Shown here piece after piece: positions 15,933-26,900 of a stretch of 64,000 bases of DNA. Numbering within the stretch: position 1 is the first letter of the stretch; the number at the start of each line of letters is the position of its first letter. The stretch is from Polaribacter tangerinus (GTDB taxonomy: Bacteria > Bacteroidota > Bacteroidia > Flavobacteriales > Flavobacteriaceae). Below the pieces are notes generated by a model that worked only from the letters and a program-made list of their open reading frames with translations, was not told where the DNA came from and did no database searches. The stretch spans positions 1,178,001 through 1,242,000 of the forward strand of contig NZ_CP150668.1 of the NCBI RefSeq assembly GCF_038024095.1, written 5' to 3'. A program made the position numbers and the translations under genes.

Positions 15933-16955
15933 TTAAAACAATTCTCCTTGAGTTGTACCTCTCTCTCTTCCTAAATGAGTATATGCTAATTCTGTAACTT
16001 CCCTACCACGAGGTGTTCGCATAATAAAACCTTGCTGTATTAAAAAAGGTTCATATACTTCTTCTATAGTTTCTGTATTTTCACTTACTGCAGTTGCAAT
16101 TGTAGAGAGACCAACAGGCCCACCTTTAAACTTATCAATAATAGTTGCTAAAATTTTATTATCCATTTCATCCAATCCATGTGCATCTACATTTAAAGCA
16201 GATAAAGCATATTTAGCAATTTCTATAGTAATTGTTCCTGTTCCTTTTATTTGGGCAAAATCTCTAACACGCCTCAATAATGCATTTGCAATTCTAGGTG
16301 TTCCTCTACTTCTACCAGCTATTTCTATTGCCGCTTCCATAGCTATAGGAACTCCCAAAATATGTGCACTTCGCTGTATAATAGAAGTTAACAATTCTGT
16401 TTTGTAATAATGTAATCGACTGCTAATACCAAATCTTGCACGCATTGGTGCCGTTAATAAACCTGAACGTGTAGTTGCTCCTATTAGTGTAAAAGGTTCT
16501 AAATTAATCTGAACTGTTCTGGCATTTGGGCCAGATTCAATCATAATATCAATTTTATAATCTTCCATTGCAGAGTATAAATACTCTTCTACAATAGGAC
16601 TAAGTCGATGTATTTCATCTATAAATAGTACATCTCGCTCATCTAAATTTGTAAGTAAGCCTGCCAAATCTCCTGGTTTATCTAGAACAGGCCCAGAAGT
16701 AACTTTAATTCCTACTTGCAATTCATTGGCTAATATATGCGCAAGTGTAGTTTTTCCCAAACCCGGAGGACCATGAAAAAGAGTATGGTCTAAAGCTTCG
16801 TTTCGTTGATTAGCAGCCTCAACAAAAACCTTTAAATTATCAATTGCTTGATCTTGACCCGTAAAATCATCAAAAGAAAGCGGACGAAGTTTTTTTTCTA
16901 AGTCTAGCTCTTCATTCGAAAAATTAGTGTTTTCTGGATTTAAGTTTTCGTTCAT
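15933..16955 (-). CDS. ruvB: Holliday junction branch migration ATPase RuvB
   Basis: 340 residues, full length. Walker A is [14 protein letters not shown], Walker B is [12 protein letters not shown], with sensor segments LIGATTRSG and arginine-finger region [11 protein letters not shown], and the C-terminal winged helix ends in [13 protein letters not shown]. RuvB hexamers drive RuvA-bound Holliday junctions during recombination and repair. ruvA and ruvC are not adjacent, as is common in Bacteroidetes. It is transcribed away from the cox operon, which is separated by a terminator. Confidence 0.97.
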   Translation of the reverse strand: MNENLNPENTNFSNEELDLEKKLRPLSFDDFTGQDQAIDNLKVFVEAANQRNEALDHTLFHGPPGLGKTTLAHILANELQVGIKVTSGPVLDKPGDLAGLLTNLDERDVLFIDEIHRLSPIVEEYLYSAMEDYKIDIMIESGPNARTVQINLEPFTLIGATTRSGLLTAPMRARFGISSRLHYYKTELLTSIIQRSAHILGVPIAMEAAIEIAGRSRGTPRIANALLRRVRDFAQIKGTGTITIEIAKYALSALNVDAHGLDEMDNKILATIIDKFKGGPVGLSTIATAVSENTETIEEVYEPFLIQQGFIMRTPRGREVTELAYTHLGRERGTTQGELF

Positions 16956-16959
16956 ATAA

Positions 16960-16967
16960 CAAAGATA
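16960..16967 (-). promoter_or_regulatory. Promoter -7 element for ruvB
   Basis: TATCTTTG on the minus strand matches TAnnTTTG. The ATG follows after only four bases, so the message would be leaderless or nearly so. Confidence 0.45.
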
Positions 16968-17008
16968 ATATTATTTAAAGTATCATTTTGTAAGTTTTGT
17001 TACAAAGC

Positions 17009-17040
17009 AAAAAACCTTTCCAAATTCGGAAAGGTTTTTA
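17009..17040 (-). terminator. Terminator of the ACIII-cytochrome oxidase operon
   Basis: On the minus strand AAAAACCTTTCC pairs with GGAAAGGTTTTTT around GAATTT. It follows the coxA stop by about 20 bases and closes an eight-gene operon. Confidence 0.9.
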
Positions 17041-17060
17041 TAATTGAAATATATAATATT

Positions 17061-18842
17061 TTATGATGGTTCTTCGCCTTCTAGTAATGGAGTTGTTTGT
17101 AAAACGAAATCTTCTCCATGTAAGTAATCACTGTCATCATCATTTGCATCTACACGTTTACTGTAATCATAAGCCCATCTGTGTACCTCTGGTAATTTAC
17201 CTGGCCAATTACCATGAACATGCTCAACAGGGGTTGTCCATTCTAAAGTGTTAGACCTCCATGGGTTTTGTGTTGCTTTTTCCCCTCTATACATCGATAT
17301 AAAGAAATTAGCAAAGAAAATTATTTGTGCGACTCCACCTACCAAAGCAAAAATTGTAATAACAACATTAATATCTGCTAAATCATCGAACATTGGAAAG
17401 TTTGTATTGGTATAATATCTTCTTGGTAAACCTGCTAATCCAATAAAATGCATTGGCCAAAATACACCGTATGCACAGATAATTGTAACCCAAAAATGCC
17501 AATATCCTAATGTTTTGTTCATCAACCTACCGTACATTTTTGGAAACCAGTGATAAACACCAGCATACATACCAAATATAGCCGAAACTCCCATTACTAA
17601 GTGAAAGTGTGCAACCACAAAATAAGTATCGTGAACATTAATGTCTAAGGCAGAATCTCCTAAAACCAATCCTGTTAAACCACCAGTAACAAAGGTAGAT
17701 ACTAAACCTATAGAAAATAACATAGCTGGGTTTAACTGTAAGTTCCCTTTCCATAAGGTAGTTACATAATTAAATGCTTTCACAGCAGAAGGAATTGCAA
17801 TTAATAAGGTTGTAAAGGTAAATACAGAACCTAAAAAAGGATTCATCCCTGAAATGAACATATGGTGTCCCCAAACAATAGTTGATAAAAATGCAATTGC
17901 AATAATAGAACCGATCATGGCTCTGTAACCAAATATAGGTTTTCTAGAATTTGTAGATATAACTTCTGAGGTAATTCCTAGGGCAGGTAACAAAACAATA
18001 TAAACCTCTGGGTGCCCTAAAAACCAAAATAAGTGTTCAAATAAAACCGGTGAACCACCTTGATAATGTAAAACTTCTCCAGAAATAAATATATCTGATA
18101 AAAAGAAAGAAGTTCCAAAACTTCTATCGAAAACCAATAATAGGGCAGCCGATAATAAAACAGGGAAAGATACTACCCCAATAATAGCTGTAATAAAGAA
18201 AGCCCAAATAGTTAGAGGCAATCTTGTCATTTTCATTCCTTTTGTTCTTAAATTTAAAACAGTAACTATATAATTTAGTGCACCGATTAAAGAAGAAGCA
18301 ATAAAAATAGCCATAGAAACTAACCAAAGTGTCATACCTGCACCTGAACCTGGTATTGCTTGTGGCAATGCACTAAGTGGTGGATAAATTGTCCATCCTG
18401 CAGATGCTGGCCCCGCTTCTACGAAAAGAGAAATGACCATAATAATACTCGACAAGAAAAACAACCAATAAGATATCATGTTTAAAAATCCGGAAGCCAT
18501 ATCTCTGGCACCAATTTGCAATGGAATTAACAGGTTAGAAAAAGTTCCACTTAACCCTGCTGTTAGTACAAAAAACACCATTATTGTTCCGTGAATAGTA
18601 ACTAGAGCCAAATATATATCCGGACTCATAATACCATCACTTTGGTGGTGACCTAAAAATGCTTCTATAATTGTAAACGATTTTTCTGGCCATGCCAATT
18701 GCAAACGAAACAACATAGACATCATAACTGCAATGATTCCCATAAACATCCCAGTTATTAAAAACTGCTTAGAAATCATTTTATGATCGTGTGAAAAAAT
18801 GTATTTTGTTACAAATGTTTCTTTATGATGATGATCTGACAT
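17061..18842 (-). CDS. coxA: Cytochrome c oxidase subunit I (A-type heme-copper oxidase)
   Basis: 593 residues, polytopic. Metal ligands are all visible: the low-spin heme His in ALVTIHGTIMVFFVL, the Cu-B His and cross-linked Tyr in WFLGHPEVYIVLLPALG (HPEVY, diagnostic for A-type), the Cu-B His pair in IVWGHHMFISGMNP, and the heme a3/heme a His pair in HDTYFVVAHFHLVMG. It reduces oxygen to water and pumps protons in the inner membrane. It is the last gene of the operon after coxB and the six act genes, which matches the ACIII-oxidase supercomplex organisation known in Flavobacterium. Subunits III and IV are not in this cluster. Confidence 0.96.
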   Translation of the reverse strand: MSDHHHKETFVTKYIFSHDHKMISKQFLITGMFMGIIAVMMSMLFRLQLAWPEKSFTIIEAFLGHHQSDGIMSPDIYLALVTIHGTIMVFFVLTAGLSGTFSNLLIPLQIGARDMASGFLNMISYWLFFLSSIIMVISLFVEAGPASAGWTIYPPLSALPQAIPGSGAGMTLWLVSMAIFIASSLIGALNYIVTVLNLRTKGMKMTRLPLTIWAFFITAIIGVVSFPVLLSAALLLVFDRSFGTSFFLSDIFISGEVLHYQGGSPVLFEHLFWFLGHPEVYIVLLPALGITSEVISTNSRKPIFGYRAMIGSIIAIAFLSTIVWGHHMFISGMNPFLGSVFTFTTLLIAIPSAVKAFNYVTTLWKGNLQLNPAMLFSIGLVSTFVTGGLTGLVLGDSALDINVHDTYFVVAHFHLVMGVSAIFGMYAGVYHWFPKMYGRLMNKTLGYWHFWVTIICAYGVFWPMHFIGLAGLPRRYYTNTNFPMFDDLADINVVITIFALVGGVAQIIFFANFFISMYRGEKATQNPWRSNTLEWTTPVEHVHGNWPGKLPEVHRWAYDYSKRVDANDDDSDYLHGEDFVLQTTPLLEGEEPS

Positions 18843-18870
18843 AATCTATTTATTTGTATAAAATTTATAA

Positions 18871-19875
18871 TTACTTAATAACTTCTGTTAATGTTGGTTG
18901 TTCAGACAACCATTTTTCGTATTCATCTTGCTCTACAACAGTAATTTTCATTTGCATGTTGTAATGAGAAGCACCACAAATTTTGTTACATAATAGTAAA
19001 TAATCGAACTGATAAGGTTCTTCTCCCTTAGCACGTCTAATCTTATTAATACCTATTACCTTTTCAATAACCTCTGGTTGTTGTCTCATTTCTTCGGTAG
19101 TGTACTTCGGTGTAAAGCCGAACTCTGTAACCATACCAGGTACACAATTCATTTGTGCTCTAAAATGAGGCATGTATGCCGAGTGTAAAACGTCTTGTGA
19201 GCGAAATTTAAAATGTACTTTCTTTCCTTTTGGTAAGTAAAGTTCTGTTACTTGTTTGTCATCAGCTGCATTTTTGTCAGACATATCAACACCCATTGTA
19301 TTGATACCTTTAATGTAATTTACGTTTCCGTAACCTAATGTATTGTCTGCACCTGCATAACGAGCATCCCACCTAAACTGTTGAGAATATACCTCTATAA
19401 CAATAGCATCTTCATCCGACAAATCCATTACATTGTTCCATTGCCATAAACCATAACCAATTAAACCTACCATTACAACGGCTGGAGTAATAGTCCATAT
19501 AAACTCTAATTTGTGGCTATCCGCATAAAATTTAGCTTTTCTTGATTTATTCCCTTTGTATTTAAAAGTAAAATAAAAAATTAAAAACTGCATTATAAAT
19601 TGAACAATACCAATTAGCCAAAATGTAATGTTAAAAAGATTATCGTCATGTTCTCCCTCTATTGATGCAGATTCTGGTAACAGAATTACATTCATAAATA
19701 TTAAACAATAAATCATCATTGCATACAAAAAAGCTAAAAAAGCCATGGCGTATTTACCTTGTGCGGCATTATCATTATCATCAGCAATAGAACTTCTAAA
19801 GTTCATTATTCTTGTAATTTGCCAAAAACTTACACCGATTGCAACACCTATAAAAATATAAAATAGAGCTAGCAT
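18871..19875 (-). CDS. coxB: Cytochrome c oxidase subunit II
   Basis: 334 residues with extra N-terminal hydrophobic segments, two of them before the usual transmembrane pair, then a periplasmic cupredoxin domain. The Cu-A site is read from SQDVLHSAYMPHFRAQMNCV and LLCNKICGASHYNM: Cys, Cys, His and Met are in place. The canonical Glu between the two Cys (CxExC, a backbone ligand and Mg site) is Lys here. No CxxCH is fused, so this is an aa3-type rather than caa3-type subunit and needs a separate electron donor, presumably ActE or ActA. It lies 28 bases before coxA. Confidence 0.95.
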   Translation of the reverse strand: MLALFYIFIGVAIGVSFWQITRIMNFRSSIADDNDNAAQGKYAMAFLAFLYAMMIYCLIFMNVILLPESASIEGEHDDNLFNITFWLIGIVQFIMQFLIFYFTFKYKGNKSRKAKFYADSHKLEFIWTITPAVVMVGLIGYGLWQWNNVMDLSDEDAIVIEVYSQQFRWDARYAGADNTLGYGNVNYIKGINTMGVDMSDKNAADDKQVTELYLPKGKKVHFKFRSQDVLHSAYMPHFRAQMNCVPGMVTEFGFTPKYTTEEMRQQPEVIEKVIGINKIRRAKGEEPYQFDYLLLCNKICGASHYNMQMKITVVEQDEYEKWLSEQPTLTEVIK

Positions 19876-19910
19876 ATTTATCTTGTCTTAATTTTTTAAT
19901 TAATTATTTG

Positions 19911-21335
19911 TTAATGATGATCTGTTGATCCTTCTCCTGTATTTTCTACATTGAAATATTGGAAATGTTTACTTTCCTCTAAAAATGGATTTCCTTCAGG
20001 TATTGGGTTCGCTTTAGAAAAAGCATGTAAAGTTGTATATATTAACAATCCAATAAAGAAGAAAATTGCACTTAATTCCGGAATACCAAATGCCCACTGA
20101 GCACCTACTGTTCCTGGCATTATCATAATAAAAACATCTATATAATGACCCGCTAATATTACGAAACCACCAATAAAAACAAACCATGGCTTACTTTTAA
20201 AGTCGCTATTTATAAGAAGTAATACTGGAAAAACAAAGTTCATAACAATCATTGCTAAGAAAGGCGTTTTATAGTCTGTAAATCTAGCAACAAAATAAGT
20301 TGTTTCTTCTGGAATGTCTGCATACCAAATAAGCATAAACTGAGAAAACCATAAATATGACCAAAAAACAGAGAAACCAAACATAAATTTTGCTAAGTCA
20401 TGAATATGACTCTCATTAACATTCGGTAAAACTCCCTTTCCTTTAAAATAAATAGTAAAAAAGGCGATAACAGTTAATGCAGTTACCAATAATGTAGACA
20501 ATACATACCAACCAAATAATGTTGAAAACCAATGTGGGTCTAATCCCATAATCCAATCCCAAGACATCATTGTTTCGGTAATCATGAAAACAAATAAAAA
20601 TATTACAGACGCATTATAATTTTTCTTGTAAGTTTTATTACCATCATTTGCTGTATCTTCTTTAATTGAGTTTTTCCTAATATAAAAACGATAAACATTC
20701 CATAAAAGTAAATACACTAAACTTCTAATTAAAAATCCAGTAGCATTAATCCACCAAGATTTTCCATCAACAATTGCATCATAATTCGGACTAGTAGGAT
20801 CAAAAGTTCCTTCTTTCATCCAAGGAAATAAGTGATTTAAGTGCATTACTGAAGCTATAATTACCAATGCCATAATGATAGAAACAGGAAGTAAATTTGC
20901 TGTAATAGCCTCCATAACTCTTAAAATTACAACCGACCAACCAACTTGAGCAACTCTTTGAATTGCATAAAATGCCAATACTAATAGCGTTAATCCTAAA
21001 GAGAAAAATAAGGCTACATAAAATGCAGACCAAGGTCTGTTTTGCATTTGATGCAAAACATGTTCTTCATGAGCAGCATGTGTATCTAACTCATGTGCAT
21101 CTGCAGAATGAGTTGTACTATTTTGATGTGTGCTTTCGGTTTGATGATGATTTTTTGTCTCATGAGAATCATCATGTGAACCTCCATGACCATCATTATT
21201 AGATGCTTCAATAGCATGTTTAGCGTCTGTTAAAGTCAGTTTAGAACCGCTGTAAAAACTGAATGCAGTTCCTATAACACCAAGAATAATTAGTGCTATT
21301 GAAAAAGTTTTTAATTTACCTGAGAATTGATACAT
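19911..21335 (-). CDS. actF: Alternative Complex III subunit ActF (quinol:cytochrome c oxidoreductase)
   Basis: 474 residues, about ten transmembrane segments, resembling ActC/NrfD-type membrane subunits (for example FRLLWNVYRF-like arrays and MMSWDWIMGLDPHWFSTLFG, which is a strong family signature). After the first transmembrane segment there is a hydrophilic His/Asp/Ser/Thr-rich stretch at about residues 43-93, with more than a dozen His. ACIII oxidises menaquinol and passes electrons to cytochrome oxidase. It is the last act gene, followed after 35 bases by coxB. Confidence 0.92.
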   Translation of the reverse strand: MYQFSGKLKTFSIALIILGVIGTAFSFYSGSKLTLTDAKHAIEASNNDGHGGSHDDSHETKNHHQTESTHQNSTTHSADAHELDTHAAHEEHVLHQMQNRPWSAFYVALFFSLGLTLLVLAFYAIQRVAQVGWSVVILRVMEAITANLLPVSIIMALVIIASVMHLNHLFPWMKEGTFDPTSPNYDAIVDGKSWWINATGFLIRSLVYLLLWNVYRFYIRKNSIKEDTANDGNKTYKKNYNASVIFLFVFMITETMMSWDWIMGLDPHWFSTLFGWYVLSTLLVTALTVIAFFTIYFKGKGVLPNVNESHIHDLAKFMFGFSVFWSYLWFSQFMLIWYADIPEETTYFVARFTDYKTPFLAMIVMNFVFPVLLLINSDFKSKPWFVFIGGFVILAGHYIDVFIMIMPGTVGAQWAFGIPELSAIFFFIGLLIYTTLHAFSKANPIPEGNPFLEESKHFQYFNVENTGEGSTDHH

Positions 21336-21362
21336 ATCTTTCCTATTCTATCTTTTAATAGT

Positions 21363-21911
21363 CTATTTTAACAAATCGTTACGCAATACTTCTACATATT
21401 GTACTATCTGCCAACGCTCTTTGTATGTTAATTGAGATGAGTGTGAACCCATTAAGCCTTTACCATGCATTAATACGTGGTATATAGAACCTTGAGTAAT
21501 GTCTCTGTCTTTATAATTCGGGATTCCAGAAAATTTTTCAGTTTCTGATAAATATCCATTACCATCACCTTTTTTACCGTGACATGAAATACAATAAATG
21601 GTATACATTTTTTTTCCATTTTCTAAATTTTCCTCATCATTTTCTAATGGAGATACAAGATTAGCTTTTGCTAATTCATAACCTTCAATAGTATTTGGTA
21701 TATCATAATTTGGTGTTCCTCCTCTAGCAATTGTTCCTGCAACAGGCTTACTATTTACAGGGTTTCCTTTAAGACCATTAGCTGCATCGGCATTATAAGG
21801 CACAGACTCATACATATCTGGCATATATTGCAGCTGTCTTTTTTTATTATCATTACAAGAAATAAAACTTGCAAAAACTACTAAGGCAATAATTAATTTA
21901 AAATTCTTCAT
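21363..21911 (-). CDS. actE: Alternative Complex III subunit ActE, monoheme cytochrome c lipoprotein
   Basis: 182 residues. A lipoprotein signal ends at SFISCND with Cys at residue 19. One heme c site is present (IYCISCHGKKGDGNGYL), with a likely axial Met in the segment GKGLMGSHSSQLT before the last helix ERWQIVQYVEVLR. As an outer-face lipid-anchored cytochrome it is a candidate electron donor to the CuA centre of subunit II. It is 27 bases from actF and 10 from actD. Confidence 0.93.
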   Translation of the reverse strand: MKNFKLIIALVVFASFISCNDNKKRQLQYMPDMYESVPYNADAANGLKGNPVNSKPVAGTIARGGTPNYDIPNTIEGYELAKANLVSPLENDEENLENGKKMYTIYCISCHGKKGDGNGYLSETEKFSGIPNYKDRDITQGSIYHVLMHGKGLMGSHSSQLTYKERWQIVQYVEVLRNDLLK

Positions 21912-21921
21912 TGTCTGATTA

Positions 21922-22449
21922 TTAGTGCTTATCTACGATATTAATTTCTACAGCTCCTGTATTTGCAAGCAAAAAAGTAAGTTCTTCTTCATTGTTATTT
22001 ACAGGTATTTCCATTAAAAAATGATCATCTGTAGTTCGTGGGTCAGGATTTTCTGCATCTTTAAATGGCCAAATTCTACTTCTCATATAAAAAGTGATAA
22101 CCATTAAGTGAGCTGCAAAGAAAACTGTTAGTTCAAACATAATTGGAACAAAAGCTGGCATATTTTCCATCCAGGAAAAACTTGGTTTCCCTCCAATATC
22201 TTGTGGCCAATCTTCTATCATGATATAATTTGTTAGCCAGATAGCTACTGCTAAACCAGTAATACCGTACATAAATGCAGTAATTGCTAGTCTTGTTGGT
22301 GCTAAACCCATTGCTTTGTCTAATCCATGAACCGGAAAAGGACAAAAAACTTCTTCTACATGATGATGTGCTGCTTTAACAGTTTTAACTGCATCTAACA
22401 ATACTTCGTCATCTGTGTAAAACGCGTGAATAACTTTTGATGCTTCCAT
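21922..22449 (-). CDS. actD: Alternative Complex III subunit ActD (DUF3341)
   Basis: 175 residues. A soluble N-terminal part (IHAFYTDDEVLLDAVKTVKA, then EEVFCPFPVHGLDKAMGL) is followed by two transmembrane helices and a cytoplasmic tail. The signature FPVHGLDKAMGL is typical of DUF3341. It carries no cofactor motif and is a structural membrane subunit of ACIII. It is separated from actC by 2 bases. Confidence 0.93.
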   Translation of the reverse strand: MEASKVIHAFYTDDEVLLDAVKTVKAAHHHVEEVFCPFPVHGLDKAMGLAPTRLAITAFMYGITGLAVAIWLTNYIMIEDWPQDIGGKPSFSWMENMPAFVPIMFELTVFFAAHLMVITFYMRSRIWPFKDAENPDPRTTDDHFLMEIPVNNNEEELTFLLANTGAVEINIVDKH

Positions 22450-22451
22450 AA

Positions 22452-23909
22452 TTATTCGTTTATAGTGTTATCTGAATTTCCTTTTGCAGCTTTTGGCTTT
22501 GCAATAGCTGGCTTAGTAGGAATTCCTTGTTCGCTTCTTTTCTTATAAAATTCTCCAGAAGATTTTAATATCGTTTTAACCTCTGCTTGTGCTATTACAG
22601 GAAATGTTCTTGCGTATAATAAAAATAATACAAAGAAGAATCCGATAGTTCCAATAAAGATACCTACATCTACAAATGTTGGCTCAAAACGCCACCAAGT
22701 AGATGGTAAATGACCTTTACTTAATACAATTGCAATAATGTCGAAACGCTCGAACCACATACCAATATTGATAAAAATTGATATAATGAAAGTCCAAATA
22801 AAACTTCTTCTTATTTTTTTAAACCATAACAATTGTGGAGTTAAAATATTAAAGAATAATAACGAGTAAAATGCCCAAGCATAAGGACCTGTTGCAGCTC
22901 CTACAGATAAATAAGTGTAGTTTTCGTAAGGAGAACCAGTATACCATGCAATAAAAAATTCTGTTGCATAAGCTACTGCTACTATACCACCCGTTAAAAT
23001 AATTACAATGTTCATATACTCGATGTGTAAACGTGTAATGTAATCTTCTAAATTGGTTACTTTTCTCATGATACCTAATAGTGTTTGTACCATGGCAAAA
23101 CCAGAGAAAATTGCTCCTGCTACGAAATAAGGAGGAAAAATTGTAGAGTGCCAACCCGGATTTATAGAGGTAGCAAAGTCCATCGATACAATAGTATGTA
23201 CAGAAAGTACTAATGGTGTTGCTAAACCAGCTAACACTAAAGACACTTCTTCAAAACGCTGCCAATCTTTTGCTCTACCAGACCATCCAAAAGATAGTAA
23301 AGCATATATTTTTTTCTGAAAAGGTTTTACTGCTCTGTCTCTAATCATGGCAAAATCTGGTAACAAACCGGTCCACCAAAAAACTAAAGATACCGATAAG
23401 TAGGTAGAAATTGCAAATACATCCCATAATAACGGAGAATTAAAGTTTACCCACAACGAACCAAATTGGTTAGGTATAGGTAATACCCAATATGCATTCC
23501 ATGGACGTCCCATGTGAATAATTGGAAATAATCCTGCTTGGAAAACAGCAAAAATTGTCATGGCTTCTGCAGAACGGTTAATTGCCATTCTCCATTTTTG
23601 ACGGAATAATAAAAGTACTGCAGAAATTAATGTTCCTGCATGACCAATACCAACCCACCAAACAAAGTTGGTAATATCCCAAGCCCAACCAATGTTCTTG
23701 TTTAATCCCCAAACTCCAATACCAGTTCCTACGGTATAAAAGATACATCCAAATCCCCATAACATTGCTGCTAAAGAAATATAAAATGCCATATACCAAT
23801 TTTTATTTGCTTTACCTTCTATAGGTTTTGCAATATCTTCCGTAATATCATGATAACTTTTATCACCTAAAACTAGAGGTTCCCTTATGGGTGCTTCGTA
23901 ATGAGACAT
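22452..23909 (-). CDS. actC: Alternative Complex III subunit ActC (NrfD/PsrC-like quinol-binding subunit)
   Basis: 485 residues with about ten transmembrane helices, of the NrfD/PsrC fold. Visible family segments include WAWDITNFVWWVGIGHAGTL, FPIIHMGRPWNAYW, WDVFAISTYLSVSLVFWW and SMDFATSINPGWHSTIFPPYF. This subunit is where menaquinol is thought to be oxidised, with electrons passing to the Fe-S clusters of ActB. It lies 21 bases after actB and 2 before actD. Confidence 0.94.
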   Translation of the reverse strand: MSHYEAPIREPLVLGDKSYHDITEDIAKPIEGKANKNWYMAFYISLAAMLWGFGCIFYTVGTGIGVWGLNKNIGWAWDITNFVWWVGIGHAGTLISAVLLLFRQKWRMAINRSAEAMTIFAVFQAGLFPIIHMGRPWNAYWVLPIPNQFGSLWVNFNSPLLWDVFAISTYLSVSLVFWWTGLLPDFAMIRDRAVKPFQKKIYALLSFGWSGRAKDWQRFEEVSLVLAGLATPLVLSVHTIVSMDFATSINPGWHSTIFPPYFVAGAIFSGFAMVQTLLGIMRKVTNLEDYITRLHIEYMNIVIILTGGIVAVAYATEFFIAWYTGSPYENYTYLSVGAATGPYAWAFYSLLFFNILTPQLLWFKKIRRSFIWTFIISIFINIGMWFERFDIIAIVLSKGHLPSTWWRFEPTFVDVGIFIGTIGFFFVLFLLYARTFPVIAQAEVKTILKSSGEFYKKRSEQGIPTKPAIAKPKAAKGNSDNTINE

Positions 23910-23930
23910 ATGCTAATATCTTAAATTTAA

Positions 23931-26900
23931 TTACGCTTCGTTTGTATTTCTTACTTTTACTTGATATACTACATTTGGCTTCGTTTGAAGGTAATCTAGT
24001 ACATTGTAAGCTCTTTTATCTTCGGCTAATGCAGCCACTTTGTCTTCTTTATTATTTACATCACCAAAAACTAGTGATCCGGTAGTACATGCAGATGAAC
24101 AAGCTGTTTCGAACTCATCTACGGCAACTTTTCTACCTTCCTTTTTGGCTTTTAAAATTGTTGCTTGTGTCATTTGTATACACATAGAACATTTTTCCAT
24201 AACTCCTCGAGAACGTACGGTAACATCTGGGTTTAATACCATTTTACCATATTCGTTGTTCATATTAAAATCAAACTCTTTATTGTTTGAATAATTGAAC
24301 CAGTTAAACCTACGAACTCTGTAAGGACAGTTGTTTGCACAATATCTTGTTCCTACACATCGATTATATGCCATTTGATTTTGGCCTTGTCTACCGTGTG
24401 ATGTTGCTGCAACAGGACAAACTGTTTCACATGGTGCGTGGTTACAGTGCTGACACATCATAGGTTGAAAAGTTACCTCTGGGTTTTCTGCTTCTTGCTC
24501 TAACCCTCTATATGTATTTCCTCTACTTAAACCTTGCGCCTTAGCATCTTCTCTTGTTTCAACTTCAGAAGAATAGTATCTATCTATACGCAACCAATGC
24601 ATATCTCTACCAACTCTCACCTCGTTTTTACCTACCACAGGTACATTGTTTTCTGCATGACAAGCTACAACACAAGCCCCACAACCGGTACAAGAGGTTA
24701 AATCTATTGATAAATTAAAGTGATGACCAATTTCTCTATTGTGTTCATCCCATAAGTCGATAGTGTTAGCTTCTACTTCTTGGTGATCATAAGAAACATA
24801 TGCTGGTTTATTCCAACCATTTTTATGATCTTTTGGGTCTACCGTTTTGTACTCTTTTAATGAAGCTACTTTTAAAATATCATGACGACCAGCAATCGTT
24901 TTTTGCACTTGTGTACAAGCAAATTTATGGGTGCCTGATACTTTTTCTATAGAAACATTGTACTGAATATTATTACCGTCTTTGTAAAACGGATACGCAT
25001 TCACTCCAACTTTCATTTCTTCCTTAAAGCCAAATGTTCTACCATATCCTAAAGATAGTCCTAAAGAACCTTTTGCTTGTCCTGGCTGAATCATTACTGG
25101 AACAGTAACAGAAGTTCCATTTACAGTAACTTTTGCATAATCTCCATTAATGGCTCCATTGTCTTTTACTGGATTTGAAAAACCTAATTCTTTGGCATCT
25201 GCCATAGACATTGTTAGGTAGTTGTCCCATGAAGCTCTTGTTATAGGGTCTGGGAATTCTTGCAACCAAGGATTGTTTGCTTGTTTTCCGTCTCCTAAAC
25301 CAGTTTTTGTATATAAATTAAGCTCTAAACTAGAAGCTTTAGTACTTTTCTTTAAAGCTGCGGCAACTTCATCTACAGCTATATCATTTGCAGATGTATT
25401 TACACTTGTGTTATTTGAACTGTAAAAACCATTATGCAACGCTTTGTTCCATGAACTTCCGTCTAAAATATTTTTTGACCAAAATTCTTTTAAAAAGTCA
25501 TAATAAGAAACTGAACTACCCGACCATTTTAACAAATTATCTTGTAACTGACGGGTGTTAAATAATGGTTGAATGGTAGGTTGAATCAAACCAAAACTAC
25601 CTTCTTTAAAATGAGTATCTCCCCAAGACTCTAAAAAGTGAGACGTTGGTAGGGCGAACTGCATGGCATTTACTGTTTCGTTATTCTCTACAGAAAAAGC
25701 AACTTTTAAATCAACCTTCTTTAAACCTTCAGAAAAATCATTTCCATTTGGCAAAGAATAAATAGGGTCTATATTATGAGTTAAAACACCGCCTATTTTA
25801 CCAGCTTTCATGTCTGAGACTAATTGCTGTACTGCAGCAAAGTTACCTTGGCGAATATTTAAGGTGTTTTTTGTATCTAAAATTTCACTGTTTAAAGCCT
25901 TGTTAATTGCTAAAGAAATTAGTTGAGCGTTCACATCATTAACACCAGTCATCACCACACCCTTAGAACCAGATTTCTTTAAAACCTGTGCAATTTTCTT
26001 TATATCGGCATCTATCGGTGTTGCTTTTGAAGCAACATTTTTATTGGTAATTGCATTGTATAAATTTGTTAATGCAAAAACAACATCAGAAGGTTTAGCA
26101 ACTACTCTTTTATCGGCATTAGCACCAGTTAAAGACATATTACTCTCTACCTGAATATGGTAAGACATTGCTCCTGTTTCTGGTTTTCTACCTGAAACGT
26201 ATGCTTTTTCAAATCCTCCGTGAAAATCTCCTAAGAAATCTGCTCCGAAAGAAACTATGGTTTTCGCATTCTCTAATTGATAATTAGGTAAAGCTCTCTT
26301 ACCATAAACTTTTTCAAAAGCATCTGCCGCAGCAGATTCTGAAACGGCATCATATACTACATGCGTAATATTTGGATATGCTTTTATAAATGAACCTATA
26401 ATTTCTTCTGTTGATGGACTTGCTAGGGTACCTGTAACTAAAACAACTGGTTTATTAGCGTCCTTTAAGGCATTTAATTTTGCACCAATCTCGGCATCAG
26501 CAACAGACCATTCTATTGTTTCACCGTTTTTAGTTGGCTCTTTTAAACGTAATTTTTCGTCATATAAAGAAAGAACAGATGCCTGAACTCTTGCGCTTGT
26601 TGTTCCGTTTGCCTCTTTATTTGGCATTATCTGAATAGGTCTTCCTTCTCTTGTTTTTACTAAAACATTTGCAAAGTCAAAACCATCTGAAATAGACGTA
26701 GCATACCAATCTGCAACACCAGCAATAATATCGTCTGGTTTTACTACATATGGTATCGATTTAACAACCGGACCTTCACATGCAGCTAAAGAAGCTGCTG
26801 CAGTTGTAAAACCAACATATTTTAAGAAATCTCTACGAGATGTTGAAGAAGTTTCTAGTGTTTCTTTATCTCCTAAAAAATCATCTGTAGCAATATTTTC

